12,282 bases of DNA from Candidatus Bipolaricaulota bacterium. GTDB lineage: Bacteria > Bipolaricaulota > Bipolaricaulia > RBG-16-55-9. Both the position numbers and the translations under genes were made by a program. The notes below the pieces were generated by a model. The model made no database searches. It saw nothing but the letters and a program-made list of their open reading frames with translations, and was not told the origin of the DNA. Shown here one piece after another: positions 1 to 5,970 of this stretch (position 1 is the stretch's first letter; every line of letters starts with the position of its first letter). The DNA is taken from NCBI GenBank assembly GCA_015487455.1, contig WFPR01000088.1, forward strand, positions 1-12,282, read 5' to 3'.

Positions 1-876
1 GACTGGTTCGAGACGCCCGTGTTGGGGCGCGAGGGCCAGACGGGCGTGGAAGCGGGCTTCACGCTGGGGGAGACGCGCTATCGGGCGTTTGGGGGCCGGC
101 TCTGGCCGCGCCCCGACGACGAAACGGGCGAAGCGGGCGAAGGCCCCCTGGTCGCGTACCTCGCGATGAGCGAGTCGCGCTCGTGGGACCTGCCCTTCGG
201 GCTCGCGCTCGGGCTGAGCGCCCGGAGCGTGATGGGCGTCCGCCTTGAGCCCTTCCTGGCCCAAGCGGAACCCGAGCTCGAACCCGAACCCGACGAACTC
301 GAGGGCAAGGTGGAGGGGTGGGAGCGCTGGAGCTTCAGTTCGGCGGTCTACACGCTGAGCGTGGGGCTGGACGGGCTCGAGCTGCGCGCCCGGGGCGGCC
401 ATCTGGAGAACCCCGCCGGGCTGCCGGGGTTCGAGTTCACCACGGGGGTGCGCGGGCTGGCCCCCCTGAAGGGCCCCGCCTTCTGGAACGTGGGCCTCAC
501 CCGCCGCCTGCCCGTCTACGAGACGAGGCTCGAGCTGCCCGTCCCGCCCGAGCTCGAACGCTGGCTCCCCTCGGAGCTGGCCATAACGCTCGAGGGGGCG
601 TTCCGGGTGCAGATGGGCGGCGTCTTCCGCCCGCCTGAGCCCTCCGAGGGGCCCCCTGAGGAGGAGGGCCGGACGCTTACGCTTGGGGCCCTCGTTGACG
701 ACGAGGAGGACGAGGAGGACGCCGAGGGAGAGGGGAGGAAGGGAAAGGAACCCTGGGCGCACGAGGGGCTGCTGAGCTGGGGGCTGTCGCTGACGCTCCG
801 GGTGCAGACGTTCACGGTCCGCGTCGACGCCGTGATCACGCAGGAGGGGGAGGCCGCCGTGCGCCTGAGCTTCTAG
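1..876 (+). CDS. C-terminal part of a probable outer-membrane beta-barrel protein (5' end outside window)
   Basis: The frame is open from base 1 (first residues DWFETPV) to a TAG at 874-876, so 291 residues are visible and the start lies upstream; a GTG at 19 is only an internal codon. I do not recognise the family. What is seen: many short alternating polar/hydrophobic strands with Gly, Arg and aromatic residues, and a last strand ending in RLSF. A terminal Phe after an amphipathic strand is the usual signal of barrel proteins handled by the BAM machinery. Two acidic low-complexity insertions, at about residues 90-101 (Glu/Pro) and 233-250 (Asp/Glu), look like surface loops or linkers. There is no HEXXH or other catalytic motif. 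The next gene starts 43 bp downstream on the same strand and also ends as a barrel, so the two are probably co-transcribed. Barrel assignment is inference from composition and C-terminus. Confidence 0.6.
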   Translation, partial: DWFETPVLGREGQTGVEAGFTLGETRYRAFGGRLWPRPDDETGEAGEGPLVAYLAMSESRSWDLPFGLALGLSARSVMGVRLEPFLAQAEPELEPEPDELEGKVEGWERWSFSSAVYTLSVGLDGLELRARGGHLENPAGLPGFEFTTGVRGLAPLKGPAFWNVGLTRRLPVYETRLELPVPPELERWLPSELAITLEGAFRVQMGGVFRPPEPSEGPPEEEGRTLTLGALVDDEEDEEDAEGEGRKGKEPWAHEGLLSWGLSLTLRVQTFTVRVDAVITQEGEAAVRLSF

Positions 877-883
877 CCCATAT

Positions 884-905
884 CGACAGGCCAACGACAG
901 GCAGG
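884..905 (+). repeat. Imperfect 11-nt tandem repeat in short leader
   Basis: CGACAGGCCAA at 884-894 is followed directly by CGACAGGCAGG at 895-905 (8 of 11 identical, with the first eight bases shared). The second copy runs into the ribosome binding site of the 920 gene. It is one of several short duplications in leaders of this window. Confidence 0.5.
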
Positions 906-910
906 AGGAG
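903..910 (+). promoter_or_regulatory. Ribosome binding site of the 920 gene
   Basis: AGGAGGAG at 903-910 lies nine bases before the ATG at 920. This strong Shine-Dalgarno sequence fixes that ATG as the start, and the start is directly followed by a good signal peptide. Confidence 0.75.
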
Positions 911-919
911 GGCGTCGTC

Positions 920-3751
920 ATGCGCGTTCGTGTCGTGTTGGGTCTGCTTTTGGCGGTTCTCGTGAGCGTCGTGGGCTCAACCCAGCCCGTTTGGGCGCAG
1001 CTCATGGGCCTCAACGACCCCGAGCGGCGCTGGTTCACGCTCGAGACGGAGCACTTCCAGCTGCACTTCCAAGAGGGGCTGGAGGGCGTGGCCTACTGGC
1101 TCGCGCCGATCGCCGAGGAGCAGTACGCCCGGCTCAAGGAGGAGTTCGGCGAGGCCCCCGCCAAGCTCCACGTCGTGCTGACGGACCCCTTCGACTTCTC
1201 GAACGGCTTCGCCAACCCCTTCGGCGATCGAATCGTGCTGTTCGCCTCGCAGTACCGCCTGAGCGACTGGGCCAACGTCCGGCTGGACTCCTGGTGGCGG
1301 CTGGTCCTCTTTCACGAGCTGGTCCACGCGATCGAGCTGGACGAGGCCCGGGGGCTGAACGCGCTCTTGCGGCGCGTCTTCGGCGAGATCGTGCTGCCCA
1401 ACTTCATGAAGCCCGTCCCGTTCATCGAGGGCCTGGCCGTCTACGAGAAGTTTAAATATCTGGGCGAGTCGCGCCTCAACGACTCCAGGACGCGCATGAT
1501 GATCCGCCAGATGGTGCTCGACAACGCGATCCCGAGCTTCGACGAGATCCAGGGGCTCTACAGCCGCGAGAGGTGGCCCCACCTGGGGCTGCTCTGGTAC
1601 AACTTCGGGTCGTGGTTCCTGCGCTACCTCGAGGAGCAGTATGGGGAGGACGCGCTCGCCCGCCTCAACGACGTGAACGCCGCCCAACTACTCAACGTCC
1701 TGAGCCCCATCGGTCTCGGGGCGAACTTCAAGCAGGTGTTCAAGGAAGCGTTGGGCGTTGAGTTCGATGAGGCGTACGAGGGCTTTCGCGCCTGGCTGCG
1801 CGAACAATTTTTGTCTGAGATCGAGCGCCTTCGCGCCGAGGGCGTCACGGTGGCGCGCCGCCTCACGACCCTGGGCTTCCTGACGGGTGACCCCGCCTGG
1901 TCGCCCCGGGGCGACCGCATCGCGTACGTGCACCGCGGCCCGAGGAGGGCCGGGCTGCGAGCAATGAATCCCGACGGCGAGGGCGACCGCGAGCTCAGGG
2001 CCATCACGGGGGCCCCCATCTTAAGCCCGACGTGGGCCCCCGATGGGAAGGCGCTCGTCTACGCCAAGCTCGAGATGGACGGCCCCTTCTCCGTCCGCGG
2101 CGACCTCTACCGCCTCGATCTCGAGACGGGACGGGAGGCGCGCCTGACGCGGGGCGAGCGCGCCTACTTCGCCCGCGTCGCGCCCGACGGCGCCCGCGTC
2201 TACTACGCCCGCAACTGGGGGCGCGACGGGAGCACCGCCCTGGCCGTGCTTGATCTGAACACGGGCGAGACCCGCGTGCTCAAGGCGTTTGAGGGGAACA
2301 CGGGGGTCATTCACTCGTTCGCCGTCTCGCCCGACGGGAGGACGCTGGCGCTGGCCCTCTGGCGCTGGGGCGGCTTCCAAGATCTCTACTTGCTCGACCT
2401 GGAGACGCTGGAGCTCAAGCCCGCCACCCGGAACAAGGCCCAAGTCGGCGACCCCGCCTGGTCGCCCGACGGCCAGTACGTGCTGTTCAGCGCCGACCCC
2501 GAGCCCGACCGCGTCTACAACCTCTACGCGTACCGCGTGAGCGACGGGAAGGTCTTTAAAGTCACGAACGTGCTCACGGGGGCGTTCCAGCCCGCGATCT
2601 CGCCGGAGGGCGATCGGATCGTCTTCGTGGGCTACGGCCCCGAGGGCTACGATCTGTACGCGATCCCCTACGACCCCGCGCGCTGGGCGCCCGTCGAGCT
2701 GCCTCAGGAGGAGCCGCCGGGGTGGGCGGGCTTCCCCGACTCCACGGCCTACCCCGTGCGGCCGTACAACCCCTACGAGCACTTGAAGCCCCTCTTCTGG
2801 CTGCCGGTCCCGCTCCCGATGCCCGACGGCGGGATGGGCGTGGGCGTCGTCACCGCGGGGCTGGACCCGCTCTTCTGGCAGAGCTACGTCGCGCTCGTCG
2901 GCTTCGACGTCGAGCGCGGGCGGCCCGTGGTCGATCTGGGCTATGGGCTCACGCTGCCCAAGGGCCTTCTGCTGCAGCTGGACGCCTCGAGCCGCGCCGG
3001 GCGGAGCGCGCTGAGCGGCGCCTTGACGGTGCCGCTCGTCCCGAGCCTCGAGCGCCAACAGCTCCTGACCGTGGGCTACGCCCGCGAGTGGGGGCGGGCG
3101 CCCGTCAAGGCGGAGGCCGAGGAGGCCGAAACGCGGCCGTACGCGCGGCAGACGCTGCGCGCCTCATACGCGTACGGCCGCACGGGGGGCGCGGAGCGGT
3201 TCCGCCAGGCGACGTCGTTCGGCGTGGAGGTGCGGTACTTTCAAGACGAAGGCGAAGGCGAGCGGGGCTGGCGCTGGGCCGTCGAGGCCCGCTGGCGCGA
3301 GCGCTTCCGCCTGCCCGTCGAGCCCACCCAGCATTTGAGCCTGAGCGCGCGGGCCGCTTGGACGGACTCCGAGAAGGAGCGCGACCGGGTCGCGATCGGC
3401 GGGCCGTACGGCCCGTACGCGCTGCGGGGCTTCCCGCCCAAGGTCGCGGAGGGGAAGCAGGCCCTCGTCGGCCGCCTGGAGTACGCGTTCCCGCTCTTCG
3501 CGGTGGAGCGCTGGGCCGACGGCTGGCCCCTCTTCGTCGACGACGTGGGCGGGCGGCTCTTCGTGGAGGCCGGGCTCGCCGGGGACGCGTTGGATTTGAA
3601 CGCCGTGAAGGTGGGCTTCGGCGCCGAGCTGGCGCTCTCGCTGACGCTGGGCTACTACCAGCCGCTGACGCTGCTCCTCGGCGTCGCCCAGGGGCTCGGA
3701 CGGCCCGACCCCCAGCTCTACTTCAACGTCGAGTTCGCCGGGCTCTTTTAA
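920..3751 (+). CDS. Secreted fusion: MA-like zinc metallopeptidase, TolB-like beta-propeller and C-terminal Omp85-like outer-membrane barrel
   Basis: A 943-residue protein. Residues 1-26 are a signal peptide ending VWA|Q. A gluzincin-type peptidase region follows: HELVH at 132-136 supplies two zinc-binding His and the catalytic Glu, and E170 in FIEGLA is a good third zinc ligand, as in the peptidase MA-like group. Residues about 320-580 contain six repeats of the WSPDG type (such as PAWSPDGQYVLF) followed by DLYLLDLET-like strands, typical of TolB/PD40 propeller blades. A Pro-rich linker (about 580-625) leads to some 320 residues of beta-strands. These carry GGPYGPYALRGF at 827-838, resembling the Omp85/BamA loop-6 RGF motif, then an EYAFPLF strand and a final Phe. 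Expected topology: barrel in the outer membrane, peptidase and propeller in the periplasm. The peptidase and propeller calls are firm. The Omp85 call is good but rests on motif and position. Substrate unknown. Confidence 0.85.
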   Translation: MRVRVVLGLLLAVLVSVVGSTQPVWAQLMGLNDPERRWFTLETEHFQLHFQEGLEGVAYWLAPIAEEQYARLKEEFGEAPAKLHVVLTDPFDFSNGFANPFGDRIVLFASQYRLSDWANVRLDSWWRLVLFHELVHAIELDEARGLNALLRRVFGEIVLPNFMKPVPFIEGLAVYEKFKYLGESRLNDSRTRMMIRQMVLDNAIPSFDEIQGLYSRERWPHLGLLWYNFGSWFLRYLEEQYGEDALARLNDVNAAQLLNVLSPIGLGANFKQVFKEALGVEFDEAYEGFRAWLREQFLSEIERLRAEGVTVARRLTTLGFLTGDPAWSPRGDRIAYVHRGPRRAGLRAMNPDGEGDRELRAITGAPILSPTWAPDGKALVYAKLEMDGPFSVRGDLYRLDLETGREARLTRGERAYFARVAPDGARVYYARNWGRDGSTALAVLDLNTGETRVLKAFEGNTGVIHSFAVSPDGRTLALALWRWGGFQDLYLLDLETLELKPATRNKAQVGDPAWSPDGQYVLFSADPEPDRVYNLYAYRVSDGKVFKVTNVLTGAFQPAISPEGDRIVFVGYGPEGYDLYAIPYDPARWAPVELPQEEPPGWAGFPDSTAYPVRPYNPYEHLKPLFWLPVPLPMPDGGMGVGVVTAGLDPLFWQSYVALVGFDVERGRPVVDLGYGLTLPKGLLLQLDASSRAGRSALSGALTVPLVPSLERQQLLTVGYAREWGRAPVKAEAEEAETRPYARQTLRASYAYGRTGGAERFRQATSFGVEVRYFQDEGEGERGWRWAVEARWRERFRLPVEPTQHLSLSARAAWTDSEKERDRVAIGGPYGPYALRGFPPKVAEGKQALVGRLEYAFPLFAVERWADGWPLFVDDVGGRLFVEAGLAGDALDLNAVKVGFGAELALSLTLGYYQPLTLLLGVAQGLGRPDPQLYFNVEFAGLF

Positions 3752-3815
3752 GCCAAAGGGGAGGATGGCGGCCCCGCGCGGGTTTGGGCTACACTCCCGA
3801 AAGAAAGCCATAGCC

Positions 3816-4448
3816 ATGGGCGCCTTCACGTCGAAGCCGAGGCTGACGCTGGCCAGCGGGATCACGCTGGCGCGCGCCGCGCTGCTGCCTCCGATGCTTT
3901 ACTTGCTGCTGGGGACGGCGTGGCGCGAGGTCGCGTTTGGGCTGCTGCTCGCGATTTTGGCGGGAGACCTGCTGGATGGCCTGCTGGCCCGCCTCCGCCG
4001 CGAGGAGACCGAGCTGGGTCGGTGTCTCGACCCGGTCGTCGACAAAGTTGTGTTCCTGAGCGTCTTCGCCGCGTTGGCGCTCAGGGGCGAGCTGAGCTGG
4101 GCGGCGCTCGGGCTGCTGCTCGCGATTCAGGGGGCCATCCTGCTAGGCGGGCTCCTCTGGTTGCGGGCCCTGGGGCGGGCGCCGACGCCCCGTCCGCTGG
4201 GCAAGGCGGCCTCGTTCGTCATCTCGTTGGGGCTGATCGCCGCGTTCGCCCAAGTCCCTAGGGCCGAGTGGGTCGTCTACGGGGGGATCGCCCTGAGCTA
4301 CGGGGCGGGGCTGGACTACCTGCTCAGCTTCTGGCGGGCGTGGCGCGCTCAGGCCCGCCCTCATGCCCGCGCACAGGCTCAGGCTCCAAGGGCGCGGGCT
4401 CCACACGCTCCAAATAGGGCCGGAATTCGGGCGGGGGAGGGGCCGTGA
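3816..4448 (+). CDS. CDP-alcohol phosphatidyltransferase (PgsA-like membrane enzyme)
   Basis: This enzyme moves a phosphatidyl group from CDP-diacylglycerol (or a related CDP-alcohol) to an alcohol acceptor in the inner membrane during phospholipid synthesis. The family signature is complete: D51, D54, G55, A58, R59, G68, D72 and D76 match D-x2-D-G-x2-A-R-x8-G-x3-D-x3-D exactly. Several hydrophobic segments span the 210 residues, the last at about 152-173. I chose ATG 3816 because the signature then sits at the usual distance from the N-terminus. An in-frame ATG at 3765 adds 17 residues, but its GGGGAGG abuts the codon with no spacer. The last 35 or so residues are an Arg/Ala/Gln/Pro-rich tail lying in the antisense overlap with the pseudouridine synthase gene. 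The exact acceptor (glycerol-3-phosphate as in PgsA, or another) cannot be told from the sequence. Confidence 0.88.
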   Translation: MGAFTSKPRLTLASGITLARAALLPPMLYLLLGTAWREVAFGLLLAILAGDLLDGLLARLRREETELGRCLDPVVDKVVFLSVFAALALRGELSWAALGLLLAIQGAILLGGLLWLRALGRAPTPRPLGKAASFVISLGLIAAFAQVPRAEWVVYGGIALSYGAGLDYLLSFWRAWRAQARPHARAQAQAPRARAPHAPNRAGIRAGEGP

Positions 4449-5319
4449 CCTCCACCCACTCGCCCGTCCGGGGGTGCAAGAACCCCAACACCCAGGCGTG
4501 CAGCATCAGGCGCTTGGCCCGGGGCGGCCTCGGCCCGTAGACGGGGTCGCCCACGACCGGGTGCCCGATCGCGCTCAGGTGCACGCGGATCTGGTGCGTC
4601 CGGCCCGTGTGCGGGTAAATCTCTAAAAGCGTCGTCCCCTCCTCGGGGAGGCGGGCCCGCACCCGAAACCGCGTCAGCGCGGGCTTCCCGCTGCGGGGCT
4701 TGATGGCCATCCGCTCGCGATGGCGCGGGTCGCGCCCGATCGCCCCCTCGACCTCCCCTTGGGGCTCCGGCACGAGCCCGTGCACCAGCGCCAGATAGAT
4801 CTTTTTCACCCGGCGCGCCTTGAACTGCTCGACCAGCGCGTAGTACGCGCGGTCCGTCTTCGCGAGGACGAGGGCCCCGCTCGTGGCCTTGTCGAGGCGG
4901 TGGACGACGCCGGGGCGCTTGGCCCCCCCCGCGGGGGCGAGCCGCCGCCCGGCCAAGAGCCCTTGAACGAGCGTCCCGTGCTCGTGCCCCGCCGCCGGGT
5001 GGACCACCAGCCCCGCGGGCTTGTGGACGACCACCACGTCGTCGTCCTCGTAGAGGATCTCGAGGCTCATGGGCTCGGGCTCGAGCTCCACGCGTTCAGG
5101 CGGCGGCAGCGCGAGCTCGACAACGCTCCCGGCGCGCAGCGAGGCGCCGGGCTTCCGGACGGTCTTCCCGTCGACCCGCACGTGGCCCTCCCGGATCAGC
5201 CCCTGGAGGCGCCTTCGGGACAGCTCGGGGAGCTGGGCGCTCAGCCAGCGGTCCAGCCGCGCCCCCTCGGCCTCCCGAGGGACATGAAACGTCTTGGTTT
5301 CGGCCCTCTCCGACCCCAT
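4324..5319 (-). CDS. rluD: RluA/RluD-family 23S rRNA pseudouridine synthase
   Basis: A 331-residue enzyme that isomerises uridine to pseudouridine in RNA, probably 23S rRNA as in RluD. An S4 RNA-binding domain occupies about residues 20-70 (RLDRWLS and SRRRLQGLIREGHVRVDG). The catalytic domain follows, with HRLDKATSG at 140-148, where D143 is the catalytic Asp. Further family motifs are VVHKPAGLVVHP, KIYLALV, GRTHQIRVH and GHPVVGDPVYG. The start at 5319 has GGAG about ten bases upstream on the minus strand. After the normal family end (EVTAPPPPEF) there is a Glu/Pro/Arg tail of about 28 residues. The last 125 bp, with the stop, overlap the 3' end of the convergent phosphatidyltransferase gene. 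The family is certain; RluD rather than another RluA-type specificity is inferred from the S4 domain and motif set. Confidence 0.92.
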   Translation of the reverse strand: MGSERAETKTFHVPREAEGARLDRWLSAQLPELSRRRLQGLIREGHVRVDGKTVRKPGASLRAGSVVELALPPPERVELEPEPMSLEILYEDDDVVVVHKPAGLVVHPAAGHEHGTLVQGLLAGRRLAPAGGAKRPGVVHRLDKATSGALVLAKTDRAYYALVEQFKARRVKKIYLALVHGLVPEPQGEVEGAIGRDPRHRERMAIKPRSGKPALTRFRVRARLPEEGTTLLEIYPHTGRTHQIRVHLSAIGHPVVGDPVYGPRPPRAKRLMLHAWVLGFLHPRTGEWVEVTAPPPPEFRPYLERVEPAPLEPEPVRGHEGGPERATPARS

Positions 5320-5332
5320 CGCCCGTCTCCGA

Positions 5333-5360
5333 TTGATTATAGGGGGATTTTGAGTATAAT
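5333..5360 (+). promoter_or_regulatory. Sigma-70-like promoter for rimP-nusA
   Basis: TTGATT at 5333-5338 and TATAAT at 5355-5360 are separated by 16 bp, in an AT-rich patch within very GC-rich DNA. Transcription would begin near 5366-5368, giving a leader of about 20 bases before the first rimP ATG. The -10 overlaps a minus-strand -10 of the divergent gene. Confidence 0.75.
5336..5358 (-). promoter_or_regulatory. Minus-strand -10 elements for the pseudouridine synthase gene
   Basis: Read on the minus strand there are two candidate -10 hexamers: TATACT (5358-5353), which overlaps the plus-strand TATAAT within AGTATAAT, and a perfect TATAAT (5341-5336), which overlaps the plus-strand -35. The first would give a leader of about 25 bases that includes the ribosome binding site; the second would give only about 10. 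No good minus-strand -35 is visible for either, so the choice is open. Confidence 0.5.
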
Positions 5361-5365
5361 GCTCC

Positions 5366-5383
5366 CGATTCGGACGATTCGGA
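5366..5383 (+). repeat. Perfect 9-bp tandem repeat at the rimP transcription start
   Basis: CGATTCGGA occurs twice in direct succession (5366-5374 and 5375-5383), beginning at the expected transcription start and ending two bases before the first rimP ATG. It could be an operator half-site pair or a slippage product. Confidence 0.7.
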
Positions 5384-5384
5384 G

Positions 5385-5411
5385 ATGGCGGAGATGGCGG
5401 GGATGGCCGAG
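5385..5411 (+). repeat. Three tandem 9-nt units, each beginning with an in-frame ATG
   Basis: ATGGCGGAG, ATGGCGGGG and ATGGCCGAG follow one another and encode MAEMAGMAE. GGAG (5381-5384) lies nine bases before the second ATG and GGAG (5390-5393) nine bases before the third, so every unit after the first is a plausible initiation site. The true rimP start may be 5394 or 5403 rather than 5385. Confidence 0.6.
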
Positions 5412-5909
5412 AGGGACGAGCTCATGCGGATCGCCGAGGAGGTCGCCCGCGCCGCGGGGGTGGAGCTGTACTGGCTGGAGTGCCGCAAGGCGCCCGGCCG
5501 GTGGCTCCTGCAGGTGATGATCGACAAGGAGGGCGGCGTCACGCTGGAGGACTGCGCCCGGGTGAGCCGGGCGCTCGAGGGGCCGTTCGACGAGCGGATT
5601 CCGCACAGCTACCTGCTGGAGGTCTCCTCGCCCGGCCTCGACCGCCCGCTCCACACCGAGCGCCACTTCCGCCGGGCGATCGGGCGGCGCGTCTGGGTCA
5701 GGGCCTCCACGCCCGTCCAAGGGCAGCGGGTCTGGGAGGGGACCCTGACGGCCGTCGAGGGAGGCGCCATCCGCCTGGAGACGCCCCGAGGCGCGATCGA
5801 GATCCCCCTGGACGCCGTCTCGTCCGCCCACGTCTCCCCGGACTTCGAGCGGGGACGGGAGCGGGAGCGGGATCGGGATCGGGACGACCTCGCCGCGGCG
5901 TCGCCGTAG
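5385..5909 (+). CDS. rimP: Ribosome maturation factor RimP
   Basis: RimP is a cytoplasmic factor for assembly of the 30S ribosomal subunit. The product is up to 174 residues. The N-terminal domain carries the family hallmark LEVSSPGLDRPL at 78-89, after GVTLEDCARVSRAL. The C-terminal Sm-like domain (about 95-150) contains WEGTLTAVEGGAIRLE and IEIPLDAVSSAHVSPDF. The first ATG is given as the start, but ATGs at 5394 and 5403 are better placed relative to GGAG motifs. The last 20 or so residues are an Arg/Glu/Asp low-complexity tail made from hexanucleotide repeats, beyond the usual end of the family. The gene follows its own promoter by about 20 bases, and nusA follows 61 bp downstream, the common rimP-nusA order. 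Confidence 0.95.
   Translation: MAEMAGMAERDELMRIAEEVARAAGVELYWLECRKAPGRWLLQVMIDKEGGVTLEDCARVSRALEGPFDERIPHSYLLEVSSPGLDRPLHTERHFRRAIGRRVWVRASTPVQGQRVWEGTLTAVEGGAIRLETPRGAIEIPLDAVSSAHVSPDFERGRERERDRDRDDLAAASP
5851..5885 (+). repeat. Hexanucleotide repeat encoding the RimP tail
   Basis: Successive units GGGGAC, GGGAGC, GGGAGC, GGGATC, GGGATC, GGGAC encode alternating Arg with Glu or Asp. The pairs of identical adjacent units look like stepwise duplication. The tract lies beyond the conserved RimP domains. Confidence 0.75.
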
Positions 5910-5926
5910 GCGGGGCGCCCCGACGA

Positions 5927-5940
5927 CCCACAGCCCACAG
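5927..5940 (+). repeat. Perfect 7-bp tandem repeat between rimP and nusA
   Basis: CCCACAG is present twice in direct succession (5927-5933 and 5934-5940) in the 61-bp spacer upstream of nusA. I see no terminator or promoter in this spacer. Confidence 0.55.
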
Positions 5941-5970
5941 CACGCGACACGAGCGAGGAGCGGATGCGCG

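Noticed and set aside
2021..3058. Minus-strand open frame of 345 codons inside the peptidase/barrel gene
   Set aside because: It is a shadow of the propeller and barrel coding region, with His/Gln/Arg/Gly-rich composition and no domain or ribosome binding site.
3790..3795. TACACT as a -10 element for the phosphatidyltransferase gene
   Set aside because: The spacing to ATG 3816 would be suitable, but no -35-like hexamer is present 16-18 bp upstream, so it is not listed as a promoter.
2722..3813. Plus-strand open frame of 363 codons in another frame over the barrel region
   Set aside because: Almost entirely Arg, Gly, Ala and Pro; an off-frame reading of the conserved gene.
3765..3815. ATG at 3765 as start of the phosphatidyltransferase
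   Set aside because: The only Shine-Dalgarno-like sequence touches the ATG with no spacer, and the 17 extra residues precede the normal family N-terminus; kept only as an alternative.
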